64,000 bases of DNA from Diplosphaera chodatii (lineage: Eukaryota; Chlorophyta; Trebouxiophyceae; Prasiolales; Stichococcaceae), in assembly GCA_032358165.1 (NCBI GenBank), contig JAALGY010000054.1, positions 2,232,001-2,296,000 on the forward strand, written 5' to 3'. Below are positions 46,068-57,305 of the stretch, piece by piece. The position numbers and the translations under genes were made by a program. The notes beneath the pieces are model-generated. The model saw only the letters and a program-made list of their open reading frames with translations. It was not told the origin of the DNA and did no database searches. How positions within the stretch are numbered: the stretch's first letter is position 1; the number at the start of each line of letters is the position of its first letter.

Positions 46068-48482
46068 ATGGGCAAAACAAGGCGCACCAGCAAGCGCAAC
46101 CACACAGTGGCGATCCATGGGTCCAGCGCCTATCCGTACCCGTCAAAGGCGGTGCAGCCGCGCAACCAGCCCCTGCAGCGCACGTGAGTACTACATCAGC
46201 ACATGGGCAACCTGACTGCAGAGGGCAGGCCGACCTATGTATGCCTCAGCAGCATATGACCACCCAGGCGGCCTGACACGAACTTGGTGTACTGTTGTTC
46301 CACGCAGGCCGTACTCGGCAAGCGACCTGCGGCGTCTGTTCGCCAGCGTCAAGGGGCCGAACGGCGTGACGAAGCCCACGGCGCGCGGCAGCGTGGGCAG
46401 CAGCTCCCTGGCGGGCCGCGCCGCCAGCGGCATCGAGCGCATCATCGCGCGCATCATCCGCACGCCGCTGGGCTCCGCAGCCGGCGGTCCCAGCAACGGC
46501 GGCGGCGGCCGCCGCAGCAGCAGCAGCTCCGGCGGCAGCTCGTCCCCCGGCGCCTCCCCGCGGCTCGGGCCCGGCGGATCCCGCCTGGCAGAGGCCGGCA
46601 GCAGGTGCATCCTGCTGCCCCTGTGCATATCAACTCTACAGCAGAACAGGCTGCACGCTTGGTCCGGTCGCCATCTGGTTCTGCATACCCTGATGTGGTG
46701 TTGGGCATGCCTCTGCAGTCCCGCTGGGTCCTGGCAGCTGGCGGCGACATCCGAGCATGAGCTGAAGCGCCTGGGCTTCGTGCTGGTGTATGCAGACTAC
46801 TACCTCAACTGGGTACGCACTCTGCTCCCTGAATGTTATGCGTGTGAATACTTCGTGGCTCTGCCCAGGCTCACCTGATCTCGTGACCTCGGCGGCCTGG
46901 ACGGCATGCATGCGTGCATGGGCCAGGCCAAATGTCAATAGCCTGATTGACTCGGAAGAGAGTGGGCATCGGGCAGTGCATCGCTTCCCCAAACACAATC
47001 GACGTCGCCATGCCCCTCTGCAGGGGCTGGGCCTTGCGGCGTCTGTGTACAGCACGGGACGCTCGCTGCTGGTGCCGTCGCCGCTGGCGGGCGTTGCGGG
47101 CTCGCTCGAGTCCACTGTCACCAGCCTCAGCCGGCCCGTCTTCCACGCTGTGCAGGACCAAAGTGGCAAGGTGAACCCAGTGTCATCTGCTGCTGACGTG
47201 ATATGCTATGTGCTCATGCCAGCAGGACCACTTGGTTGTCAGGACTTCAAGGTCAGTCAGTAGGGATATGACATCTGAGCCTTCTGTCACATGGCATCCA
47301 GTGCATCGCATCATTCCCAGCAGCGAATCCCAGCATGTTGAATGTGTGTTCCATCGTGCAATGCAGGTGCTGAAGGGGCTGGACGCCAGGGTGGATGGCA
47401 TGATCAATGCCGCCAGCGGGCTTTACTCCAGCAATGCCACCGCGCTGCAGCATGCGGTGGAGCACAGCGAGAAGGGCCTTGCTGCGGCTGCCGCTGCCAA
47501 GGACGCATACCTCCACCGCATCGAGAGCGCCCTGGGCCTCCTGAAGGTGCCCCTGATGTCAGCCTGGTGTGCCTGCCTGACATGTTCTGGTGCCTTCAAC
47601 GAGCCGGCTGCAAGCACGCCTGCTGGCAAGCGCTGGAAGCAAAGGCATGCATGCTAGCAAGCAGGTTGCCAGCATGAGCCTGTGACCTGTGCATGACGTT
47701 GCGGTGGTGTGTGATTGGTCAGGAGAAGGGCATGGGGGGCGCGGCGTCGCTGGCGGCGGACAGGGTGGTCGCCACCGTGGGCAGCGTCAAGGCGCTGCCG
47801 CCCTACCTGGAGGGCGAGGTCAAGGCCCTCATGCTCAAGGCATGGCCCCGCCCTGCCTGCATGTGCCCCGCCAGCCCCATGCTGCCCGTCCTTCGCGTCG
47901 CCTCTGCACATGCTGCTGCCTGCCCCGCTCCTGGCGTCCCCACCCCCATCTGTGCCACTGCACTCTTTCCGCTGGGCTGTCCACGCTGGCCACTTGCATA
48001 TGATGTCGCCTGCCTCCTTGCAGGTGGGCGATGCCTGGGCGGGGCTGGCGCAGATGCCTGTGGTGTCGCACGCGCTGCAGACCGTCCAGCCGTCCATCGA
48101 CTACGCGTGGCACAAGTACCTCGAGGCCCACGATGCCCTCGTCACTGCCCCCTCGTACAACAAGTGCGCCCTGCGTGCTGCGGAGAGACATCCCTGACAG
48201 CCTGCAGTGCGCTGAAGTGCATGCTTGATGCTAGGCATCGTATTGGGGTTGCTGTCGAGGCTGATGAGAGCCCGAAGCTGACGCGTTCAATTGTACATCT
48301 GCAGGGCGGTGGATCTGGGCGCTGAGCAGCTGAGCCGGGTGCAGGACACCGCTGTGTGGCGCACCGTGCAGCCTGCGCTGGACCCGGCGATTGACGCCAT
48401 CTCCCACTCGGCACCATACGCCGCGCTCGTCGACCACCTGCGCCCGCAGCTGGCGTCCAGCACCGCCGCAGTCGCGCCCTGA
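46068..48482 (+). CDS. REF/SRPP/LDAP lipid-droplet-associated protein
   Basis: Lipid-droplet coat protein of the rubber elongation factor/small rubber particle family (plant LDAPs). Eight exons close exactly to 422 residues: 46068-46183, 46308-46604, 46719-46812, 47024-47170, 47367-47546, 47723-47839, 48024-48163, 48305-48482. The family core starts near residue 145: ELKRLGFVLVYADYYLNW, then GLAASVYSTGRSLLVPSPLA, SLESTVTSLSRPVFHAV and VLKGLDARVDGMINAASG. The first 137 residues are an unusual extension: basic MGKTRRTSKRNHTV, then IERIIARIIRTPLG and a Gly/Ser-rich linker. The C-terminal half continues as amphipathic helical repeats (HALQTVQPSIDYAWHKYL). The intron after exon 6 uses a GC donor. 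Plant LDAPs are about 240 residues, so this protein is long. The family call rests on the core pattern. Confidence 0.78.
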
Positions 48483-50340
48483 CAGCTGCGGGGCCACATG
48501 CTTGGCGGTGTATGGTGGCGCAGCCCTAAGCTGTAGCCCGCTGGAGCTGTGCATGCAGCAGCGCAGTGGCAGGCAGCATACATGGCAATCAGGGCGGCAG
48601 CAGTGTGAGAGTCGTGTGAGGGGTACGAGTACTCAACAGGAGACTAGTGAGAGATGTACCATGCCCGCGATGTGCCCTGATCTTGCTGCCGGCAGAGGCT
48701 AGCAGCGGATGGGTGGCACATGCATTGGACGCAGTTGCCGGCGGCTGACACGGCGCAGCAACCGAGCAACACTGTGAGCAGAGGAGCGGCAGCGAGACGC
48801 AGAGACAGCACGTATATGACTGCAGCCCCACGACGCTGTGAGACTGCGCGGCGGCGGGGAGCCGCACAGCGACACGCGGCACAAGTGCAGTCCAGCCTTC
48901 ATATCATCCTCAGGAGTGAAGCGAGGCGCCCACAGGCGGGGGACCCTGCGCCTGGCGGCTACCTGCGGCATAGCAGGGAAGCTGCGGACGCAGACGAACA
49001 CCCGCTGGCGCGCAATTTTGCTCGGCGCAGCAAGGCGTTCACAGAGCAACGGGGTGGCAGCCGCCTCAGCGGCAGCTATGACCCAAGAGCGAGTGCGGGG
49101 CAGAAGCATGCAGGAAGAGTGACAGAGCGAGGGGGTCCAACACCAATGACGGCTTTATAATCTCGTTTGAGTTAGAAGCAAGATTAATATGATGTTTCAT
49201 GGTCGTCATGGGCGGGCAACAGGCATTTGGTTTCGGAGACTGCACCAATATGCAACGGAGCAACGGCGGCGAGTGGCCGGTTTTGTGGCGACACTGACGC
49301 ACTTCGTGTGACCACTGGTGATGCACATGCTCGAGCGCACGGCACAGCATGGCTCAGGACCCTCGTTTGTAGCCGTTTTGGCAGCGTGAGGGGTTGCAGC
49401 ACTGCAAGTCTGATGGTGCCTGGAGCTTTGGTGCTGTGCGTGACGGCTGTTGCGCTTGCATTTGGCTGGTGGTGCAGCACTGTTCATGCGTTCACCGTGT
49501 AACTGTTTTCAATCAGATCACCATATATGTTGATATTGCATGCTCCATCGGAAGGGAGGGAAAGCAGATGTGATCAGCGGACCATGCATCCGAATAGCTG
49601 CTGCTCCAGTTGGAGCATTACGCAACGATAGCGAGGCATCACGTCGAGGAAGCGCAGGTCTTCGAGCTTTCACTGTAGCATCGAAGCTGTGCATGACTTG
49701 TTCTCCAGTGTGTTCCGCTGCAGCTTGACGGTCCATGCTGTGAAAGCAACGTTGCAGGCTGCTTGCGCAGCTGACTGCAAACGCACGTCAAGCGAGCACC
49801 GCCAACGGCTGCCAGCATTGAGCACGGGTATTCAGATGGCCTGTCCGATCTAGAGGCCAAAGGATGCTCGTCTGGAAGCGACAAACCAAGGCTGCTGTCC
49901 ATGGCGTCCGAGACGGTCCTCGTGCTGACTGCAGGCAACAGGGGTGTGCACCCAAGTGTTTCTTACGGACGTGGTGACGGTCTTAGCCACACGCACTCGC
50001 TGCATCACCACACTCCAGACCCGCTCATCGGTTGCCCGGACTTTGTACCGTCGAGGATCTGCGGTTTTGAGGCAGCATGGCATGCTGCCTGGCGGCATGC
50101 TTCAGGTGCGTGCTGGGACTGTCGTGCCAGCAGTATGCTTCACATCAACTCATGTGTAGGTATGCAAGCGCTCCATTCTGCTGGGTGCAGCTGCTATTGC
50201 TTCGGAAAGGAGATGGTGAAGAGGTGACAAGTCACATGCCCTGGATGTTGATGGCCTGTTTCGTTCTGTCGCCATCGCACTTGTCGGCTGCCCATGACGT
50301 CCTCCACATCCACCGACAGCATTCCTTATGACCTGACTGG
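48483..50340. other. intergenic, coding status unclear
   Basis: About 1.9 kb without a gene I can support. Frames such as 48720-49160 (+), 48699-49109 (-), 49540-49728 (+) and 49850-50098 (-) are open but carry no motifs and conflict across strands. Some could be 5' exons of the small basic gene at 50341. Confidence 0.4.
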
Positions 50341-50832
50341 ATGCATGACCACAGCGTCAAGCCCGAACCGGACCTGCCTCCAGAGTTCGACCCGCGGAAT
50401 GATGTTCAACAAGGGGTGAGCCCGCTTGTGCACAATACATGTACTGTCAGTAGGATGTACCAACACTTGTTAATGACCAGCGATTTGAAAAAGGACCCTA
50501 CGAAGATAGCGCTGCAAGGCAGCTTGCAGGTGGCAAAGACATTCAGCAATGCCCCTTGCGCCTGCCTGCAGGACAGCAAGTGGCGGCAGAAGAGCATGGC
50601 GCGCTCGCAGTCGGCGCGGCGGAACACCAAGTCCCCGGCCGTGCAAGTCAGTAGATTGTTCTCCAGCCTCACAGCCCTGATGCATGACCCGATGCCTTCC
50701 GCACTTGAGAGTGTGTGCCGTGTGACCGCGCAATCTGGTATGCAGGAAGCGATTGCACGGCGGGCAGCAGCACAGCGAAGCGGGGCCCGCCCTAAGCGCA
50801 GCATCAGCGGCGGCAGCAACAAGAAGTCATGA
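50341..50832 (+). CDS. small basic protein or C-terminal exons (tentative)
   Basis: Not recognised. Three exons appear phase-compatible: 50341-50415 (MHDHSVKPEPDLPPEFDPRN), 50573-50645 (DSKWRQKSMARSQSARRNTK) and 50745-50832 (EAIARRAAAQRSGARPKRSI onward, ending NKKS). Each intron has a GT donor and a tgcag-type acceptor. The product is about 78 residues and strongly basic. It may be the tail of a longer gene whose upstream exons I could not identify. It is convergent with the orphan gene at 51222. Confidence 0.4.
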   Translation: MHDHSVKPEPDLPPEFDPRNDVQQGVSPLVHNTCTVSRMYQHLLMTSDLKKDPTKIALQGSLQVAKTFSNAPCACLQDSKWRQKSMARSQSARRNTKSPAVQVSRLFSSLTALMHDPMPSALESVCRVTAQSGMQEAIARRAAAQRSGARPKRSISGGSNKKS

Positions 50833-51221
50833 CAGCCGCAGTGAGCAGCGGTCAGTTTACAAAGCCAGGGCGGCTGGCAGGTTTGGGAATGCTGGTCGGG
50901 TGTTGTCGACCGCCCCTTGTCAGTGCGTCCCGTGCGGCTGGCGGCTGGTTCCAGCAGGTGCGATCCAGTTTCAGTGGTGGTAGCAGAGGGCAGCGCATGG
51001 GTATAATGGGGGCTGCCCTGTGGGATAGCTTTATGGTCACGAGCATCAGTCGACGTTCTGCGATATTGAGCAGGATGACTGAGTGATTACAGTGTAAGCG
51101 CCTCCGAGTAACGCCTTTGGCATGCTGTCCGGCGCAAAACACCACTCGTGAAACCGTGTCACTCCTGTCGGCCGGCTACTTCATCACGCTCGCAAGCCCT
51201 TGATCTCCTGCGGCCGCAGCG
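50833..51221. other. convergent 3' intergenic region
   Basis: Short space between convergent 3' ends. No supported gene; probably 3' UTRs. Confidence 0.5.
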
Positions 51222-51512
51222 TCACTTGCGGCTCTTGGCAGCGGCTGCAGCCTGCTTGGCAGCGCGCCGCTCCATCGCCTGCCTCACAGCGTCCGACTTG
51301 CAGTTCTCGTGGGCGCGCTGCTTGGCCGCCTCCGCGCGCTTGGCCGTAAAGCTCTGGTGCTCCTCCTTGCTGTACTGCACATCGGGAGTGTCGTCCAGGT
51401 ACACCTGCTCCTTCTCGCTGCCGCCAAACATGCCGTCCACCTCCTTCTTGAAGCTGTTCATCTGTCTGTTGATGCCCCACTGGCCCAGAGCCGACGCGAA
51501 GAACGACGACAT
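51222..51512 (-). CDS. 96-residue uncharacterised protein
   Basis: A single-exon frame starting MSSFFASALGQWGINRQMNS and ending AAAAAKSRK. I do not recognise the family. The N-terminus has a short hydrophobic/amphipathic segment, followed by FKKEVDGMFGGSEKEQVYLD and then a long charged, Ala-rich helix (RAEAAKQRAHENCK; ERRAAKQAAAAAK). Its regular composition, helical design and clean start and stop suggest a real small gene rather than a chance frame. It diverges from the dehydrogenase gene to its right (639 bp between starts), so a shared promoter region is possible. Location and function are unknown. Confidence 0.65.
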   Translation of the reverse strand: MSSFFASALGQWGINRQMNSFKKEVDGMFGGSEKEQVYLDDTPDVQYSKEEHQSFTAKRAEAAKQRAHENCKSDAVRQAMERRAAKQAAAAAKSRK

Positions 51513-52151
51513 GGCTGCCGAGGCTGTGGCACCGGGGACTGTATGCGGTAAGCCGCACCGCCCCGGGGCTGAGGGCTATACCGCTGCTGGTGGTCGATGC
51601 CACAGACACAGCGCTCAAACAGCGGACAGATTGTGGCCACTGCGGGCTGTGATGCCACTTGCCGCAGCAAAGGGTGTGCTGCCCGCCTGCCTGCCTCCCT
51701 GCGCTCTGTGTCAGGTGTCGTACCCAAGACGCGCCTGTGCTACTGTACTGACGCCGCTGCGCCGGGCGGCTCACCGCGTAACGCGCCACGAAGAGACGTG
51801 CTGATAATTGGCATATATGGAAAGGGCTACTACACGCTGTCATACAGCAACAGCGCTGTTTGCCACTTGGGGGGTCCTCGCCATAATGCTGACGTCAGGC
51901 TGATTGTCTCCACACTTGGCGACCTACTGTTCAATCCGGCTAGCGCCATACATGGACGGACCTGACATCGCTCACATCAACAGAGCAAACCTCCCTGGGA
52001 CACTGGCTTACAGTTGTGGTTTCGAAGTGCGGTTGCAGCGCGTCGGTTTTTGAACCTGATCTGTGGTATCCGAACATGCAGATGCTGCACACACGGTGAA
52101 GCCTGAATCTGATCAGGTCAGCAGCTTGTGCATTGTCGCTCTCCTCTTGCC
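51513..52151. promoter_or_regulatory. divergent promoter region
   Basis: 639 bp between the starts of the 96-residue gene (-) and the dehydrogenase gene (+). No supported exon; expected to hold both promoters. Confidence 0.4.
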
Positions 52152-54033
52152 ATGCTTCAAAGGCCTGCAATGAGATCGGGTGTATTTAGCTTTGTCCAGC
52201 CGCAGTGTATAGCTGCATTGCATGCCGCCCAGATCCTCCGCACCCCTCACCGCCGGCGCTCGACAGTCGTCGCCGGGCTGGGAGACAGGCTGCTGGACTA
52301 CATTGAAGGTGTTCTGAAGTGCAGCACCCGTTTGTGCACCGGTTCCTGTTCGCTTTGCACGTTGTATGCTCGGCCTGCGTCAGGCTTTGTCAACCTGCTG
52401 ATGGCATCGTTCATCGCGATGCCGGGTAGAGGCCGTGATCATCCAACGCTGCATGCATGCACAGGTGGGCCAAAGCTGCGGAAGTGGTATGGTCAGGGGG
52501 AGCGTCCCACGGACGGCGGCGGCATGCAGCGTGGCAGCGAGCCAAGCCCGCAGGTGGATCCGGATGCGCCACGTGACTCCATTCTGGTCACCGACGCAGA
52601 CTCGCCGACAGGCGACGCCGTCGTGCTGCAGCTCATCTTGGCCGGGTGCGGCATGGTCGCACGATGCACGTGGCAGCATCAGGACGGAAGCACATGCCAG
52701 CGGGGGAACTCCTGAGCATGAGGTGGCACTTGTACCCTGAGGTGCAGCTGTGGTGCTGCGCAGGGCCAAGATCCGGGTGCTGGTCCGCGACGCGCAGCAG
52801 GCCGTCACGGGCTACGGCGCCTATGTGACGCCCATCAGCGGAGACGTGGGCAATCAGGTGAGCGGGCGGGGCGGGCCAGCTAGTGAGGTCTCCAAAATGC
52901 CCCTGTCTGCTGGTTTACTGAATCACGGTGGTCGCGTGATACAAGTGAAGCATGATCTTGCAGGCAGCGGTGGCAGAAGCGATGAAGGGGGCGCGGGCAG
53001 TTGTTGTGGCAGGTAAGCTGGGACCGCACCTGCTACAGCTGGCCGCAGCAGCGGGGGTGGAGCACATCGTGCTGCCGTCTCTTGCAGGTGAAGCTCGCCC
53101 AGAGGCATGCATTGGTGTCAAACCTGTCTCCGTGCACATGCTGAGGATGGTGTCGCATGAAATCCAGAGCATGTGAATCGACCACCGCTGCTTCCGGGTC
53201 AACACTACATGGCACCACCAATGAGCTGGCAGTCTCTCACGCAGGCGGGCAGCAGGGCGCCTTTGCATTCCTGGGCCCAGATGCAGTGCTGTCAGACGCC
53301 AAGCGGGAAGCCGAGGTGGCAGGCTCCGGCATCCCCCACACCATCGTGCGGACAGGCGCGTTGCCTGAAACCTGCCGGCTGCTGCCGTCCTGTCCTTGAC
53401 ATGCGCATGCTGCAGAGACACTACGAGAGCTGCTGCGTTGCATGATGTGTGTGTTCATCACGTACCATCCTGAATGCGCAGGCAAGCTGGTGGACACGCC
53501 CGGCGGTGACTCACAGCTGCGCTTTGGCACCTCCGGCAGCAGCGGCAGCGGCAGCAGCGGCAGCGGCAGCCTCAGGCATGGGCTGTTCTTCTGAAACTGG
53601 CCTGTGCAAGCATTGCACAGACCTTCGCCTTCCAGTAACCATACTTGAGCTCGGTGCGGGGTTGATGGCACTATGGAAGGGTCGCACAGTGTACTCATCC
53701 AGAAACCAGGCACCACCTCACTTGCAGCCGGGAGGACCTGGCGCGAGTTCTTGCAGGGGCGCTCGACTGCCCGCCTTCAGACGGCCTTGCATTCACGGTG
53801 CGTATCACGCAAGGTGGTGTGTGCCTCACACCAAAGAGGAGCTGCTGTCACCATCATCCAGAGCATCATTCGCTGCTGCCATCAGGTACGTACAGCACAA
53901 CTTGACAGCGTCGTCAGCACATCAGCGGCGGGTGTGTGACTAGACAGTTGAGCCCGTGCAGGTGGCCAGCGATGGCCCGGGCAGCCCGCCGGACGACTGG
54001 CGGCAGGCGCTCAGCGGCCTCCAGTCCGCATGA
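52152..54033 (+). CDS. atypical short-chain dehydrogenase, plastid-type
   Basis: NAD(P)-binding Rossmann protein of the atypical SDR/NmrA-like group; substrate unknown. Exons: 52152-52308, 52465-52645, 52764-52857, about 52964-53087, about 53245-53355, 53482-53575, about 53730-53800, and a last exon to 54033. Exon 1 looks like a transit peptide (LRTPHRRRSTVVAGLGDRLL). The exon 1/2 join gives DYIEGGPKLRKWYGQGERP, a motif seen in plant plastid SDR-like proteins. The nucleotide-binding start is SILVTDADSPTGDAVVLQLI (a degenerate TGxxGxxG), followed by AKIRVLVRDAQQA and ARAVVVAGKLGPHLLQLA. HTIVRTG and REDLARVLAGALDCP are typical of the C-terminal half. A Gly-Ser linker interrupts the late part. 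Two introns appear to use GC donors (53356, 53576). The final exon ends PPDDWRQALSGLQSA. Confidence 0.8.
53534..53571. repeat. (GGCAGC)n Gly-Ser coding repeat
   Basis: A GC-rich hexamer-like repeat in the sixth exon of the dehydrogenase gene, encoding a Gly/Ser linker. Confidence 0.75.
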
Positions 54034-54664
54034 AGGATCTGGCCGAGTATAAACCCTAATATGGGGCCGGGCGTGCCTCTGTGGCTGCCCACAGCACCGT
54101 GCATCCTCCAGGCAGCGACTGTCAAGGTTCCCAGTGCCTCCGGCACCCGAGCAAAGCACCAACTGCTGTTGCATGCTGTGGCGCCACTGCACCGACTGCA
54201 GCATTGTCAGCAGTTGAGGGGAGCACCACCATATGAGGATCGGGCTTATGAGGTGACTCAGCAACGCGAGCTGTGTCTCTGGCATTTGAATGTTGGCGCT
54301 ATCCAACAGTCATGCATGCTCTGCCCAAGGGTGGGGCGCAGCAAACCCAAATTTTGTTTAATGAAGCCTGCAGTCGTTGATCGTTCGATGCACACTTCCG
54401 TCTCCTGCACGATTGTCAAGACTATGAACATGACAGACTAACGGGTTGCAAACTTGCCTGGCACCAGAGCAATAGCATCAGCATTTGAGGCAGTGCGCTG
54501 TGCACACCCACTGCACGGTAGAAGGCCTGTTGTCTGGACGCATCAACCTCGATATCCCGCAGCTTTTGTTAATACAGTAGGGCTACACCGATCCAGCGGG
54601 CGGCAGACATCACTTGGCCATGGCCAATTGACTGCAAATCTGCAGTGACGCTGGTGGCAGCGGC
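54034..54664. other. intergenic, possibly an upstream exon
   Basis: Between the dehydrogenase and the DnaJ zinc-finger gene, both plus strand. An upstream exon of the latter could lie here: a tgcag acceptor near 54645 would add DAGGSG before its ATG. No transit-peptide exon could be confirmed. Confidence 0.4.
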
Positions 54665-55231
54665 ATGCATAGGGCCATTGCGCAGGGCGTCGGTTCCGCT
54701 GGCGGTGCGCTCCTTGCGCTGGGCGTCGGCACGCTGGTGCTGAGCAACACCTGCATCGTCGTGGGGCGCACCATCAGCAAGCGGCAGCGGGTGCGAGCTG
54801 CATGATGTCCTCCTCGGACATGTGCTTTGTCATCAAGACTACGCCGGTGCATGACCCTGATCAGTACATGGCATCACTAGCACGATCTGTTCGACACATT
54901 TTCAATGGTTCCCGCTTAGATGAAGCATGCGGTGGACTGCACACAGTGCGATGGACGCGGTTTGGTGCTGTGCAGCGTCTGTCGAGGTGCGGACAGGGGA
55001 GCATTCTGATGTACAGCAACGACTGCCAATAGTAACCTGATGTGCAGGTGTATTTCACCATTTGCTGTGGCTGATGGCCCCACCTGTTCACTGTGCGCAG
55101 GCGACAAGGTGGTGGACTGGTCACCGTTCAAGGAGAAGCCCGAGGTGCCGAGGCCATGCCTGTGCCCTACATGTGTAGGCAGCACGCAGAACAAATGTGT
55201 GAATTGCCTTGGCGAGGGGCTCGTATATTAG
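54665..55231 (+). CDS. DnaJ-type zinc-finger membrane protein (BSD2/LQY1-like)
   Basis: Small protein with a DnaJ-like cysteine-rich domain, probably a plastid chaperone or thiol-active factor. Exons 54665-54790, 54920-54986 and 55101-55231 close to 107 residues. The N-terminus has one hydrophobic segment (GGALLALGVGTLVLSNTCIV). The zinc-binding part has four CxxC pairs: CTQCDGRG, CSVCRG, CPTC and CVNCLGEG, the spacing of DnaJ zinc fingers without a J domain. Similar plant proteins act in Rubisco or photosystem assembly in plastids; that role here is inference. A transit peptide may be encoded in an upstream exon that I could not place. It is convergent with the eL20 gene. Confidence 0.78.
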
Positions 55232-55555
55232 GGATGAGCGACCCGAAGTGTCGGGCTGCAGCTGCGTGGGGCCAGTTGGTGCTTTGTGTTCAGATCAGGC
55301 TTGATTGCAGTGAGGCCGTATGCCCAGATAGACAGCAGACTCCGCAAGCTGCAACACAGGCCAGAAGCATGCTACCAAAGCAGAGTGCTGCTGCACTAGC
55401 TGCACCCCTGCTGGCCGCTGTCCAAACCCTGACTGAGCTGACAGCTGGCACCAGATGGCATGGTTCATGCGCCATAGCAGACGCGGCAGCAGCTGAGCCC
55501 ATACCCACTACACACAGCCCAAGCCCAGCCCGTTCCACAGCGGCCGCCGCCATGC
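55232..55555. other. convergent 3' intergenic region
   Basis: Between the 3' ends of the DnaJ zinc-finger gene (+) and eL20 (-). No supported gene. Confidence 0.5.
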
Positions 55556-57305
55556 TCAGTAGACAGCCACGTTGGGGCGCACTGCCTTGAACACCGACTT
55601 GAACCTCCGGTCGGACGCCCTGCATGAAAGGATGCCAACAGTGGGCCACCAACATGGAGCTTCTGGACGACAGAGGCAAGCGGTCCTGTCAGCTGTGCAT
55701 GGCATTGCGCATAGCAGTGTGCAGGTGATGGCGTGAAAATACGGGGAATAGGTACGACTCTCTTCAGGCTCAGCAAGGGTGAGATGGCGCACCGCGCCAG
55801 CTTGTGGGTGACGGGGAAGGAGATCTTGGAGTCGTGGAACTGCTTCACGTTGTCCCGCTTGCACAGCGCCGCCGGCACCGTGGCGGTCTTGATAATGCTG
55901 ACGCTGCTGGCGCGCACGCGGTGCCGCGACGCCATCTCCTGGTACATCTGCATATCGCATGCAGCTAAAATCTTCAGCCTCTGTGCAAGCACCTGCACAT
56001 TGCACGTTGTTGATTTTATGCGCTTTGGCCTGGGACGCCAATGCCTCACAGCAGCTTTGCACTTGGCCCACCTGCTCGACGGCGCCGTTGAGCGTCGTGT
56101 CGCGGTACTCCTTGTACATGTTGTGGAAGCCCGTCCGCGACATGTACCGCACCCAGATGCCGAAGTTCTTCACCGTCGTCGGCTTGCGCTCGAAGATCTG
56201 TGGGTCAAACAGCACAGGGCAGGTCAAGACGGTGACACACATGGCATCGACAGTGAGGCACGAGTGCTGCGATGTGCACACAAGCGCATGCTTGGCGGCA
56301 GCAGAATGCACCCAGGAACAGCGCAAGCCTCCAACCAGCTACAGGTGCTCACCTCGTTGATGGCGATGATCTGACCGTTCGCCTTCTTGACCTTACGCAG
56401 CTTCCGCAGGAAGTACCTGCGAACCAGCAAATGCTGTTCGCTGACAACGCCGAATGGCAGCACACCCCATCACCTGATTCCCGATGCCACTCCTCAGCAA
56501 GGCCACACCAGTGTTCGCATCAAGGTGGAGCATGCACTGGGCAGCATCGTGAATGCACACACTCATTGTAGCAACGACCCAACAATTGCAGGCAACATAG
56601 TGCAGAGAACTTGGACGCACCAGAACTTGGACTTGGCGGAGACCTCGTTCGTGGCCCACAGCTTCATGCGGAACAGCGGAGGCTCCGGCTCAGCCTCTGT
56701 CGGCGAGTGGCGGCCCACCACCTGGTACTGGTGGCGCTTAAACGCGCCCTGCAACATATTGCATGAGAAGCTGACCGTCTTGTCCGATGAGAGGCGCGCC
56801 CAAACCCGGTGCCTACTTGAGCTGAAGGGGTGCGGCTCCCTTTCTGAGAGCATGCTAGCATCCTCAAGCTGTCTTGCGGCCTGCACTCAGCCCAAGCCGG
56901 GCAAGAGCGGCGCATGGCCCGAATGCTCTTTGCGTGTGCGCATCCGCAGCTGTCGCATGCATGCTGCTGGGACGGCAAGGCTGCTCTGCAGCTCAAGCCT
57001 GCTAGGTGCGCATGCTGCTGTTCCGAGCTGCAGCATGCCACTCTAGCAGGATTTGCTTGTGCTGCACTGCCACTGCAAGGCAGCCAGCTGCATTCCCAGT
57101 TCCGCCATCCGGTGCCTGCCAGGCTGCTGGCAGCAAGAATCGTTCCGCAATCGAGTTGCAGCCTGTTGCAGCTGCGCAGGCCCGTCTTGTGCCCATATTG
57201 CTGTTGCTGTTGCCAGCATTGTCTGCATCGGCGGCTTTGCTCGCCGCTGACCGGCCTACATCGAGAACCCAAGCGGCTGGCACTCACCACGACCTTGGAC
57301 GGCAT
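55556..57305 (-). CDS. RPL18A: 60S ribosomal protein eL20 (L18a)
   Basis: Large-subunit cytosolic ribosomal protein. Exon 1 is tiny (57288-57305, MPSKVV) and is followed by a roughly 0.5 kb intron. Exon 2 begins [20 protein letters not shown] and includes [20 protein letters not shown] (about 56620-56753). Exon 3 has [20 protein letters not shown] (about 56353-56415). Exon 4 has [20 protein letters not shown] through [17 protein letters not shown] (about 56070-56200). Exon 5 has [20 protein letters not shown] and [17 protein letters not shown] (about 55796-55950). The last exon ends [17 protein letters not shown], with the stop at 55556. Order and motifs match L18a throughout. It is divergent from the Pcf11-like gene (410 bp between starts). 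Confidence 0.94.

Noticed and set aside
45268..46215. 315-codon plus-strand open frame
   Set aside because: It overlaps the first exon of the lipid-droplet gene in another frame, is Cys/Arg/Ser-rich with no motif, and long chance frames are common in GC-rich DNA.
48699..49160. Overlapping open frames of 136 and 146 codons on opposite strands
   Set aside because: No motif, no splice logic and mutual overlap on both strands; typical of GC-rich non-coding sequence.
50460..51145. Minus-strand frames antisense to the small basic gene
   Set aside because: They carry no motif, and the plus-strand exons have compatible splice phases.
54048..54060. Telomere-like taaaccctaa sequence
   Set aside because: A single unit just after the dehydrogenase stop codon, not an array.
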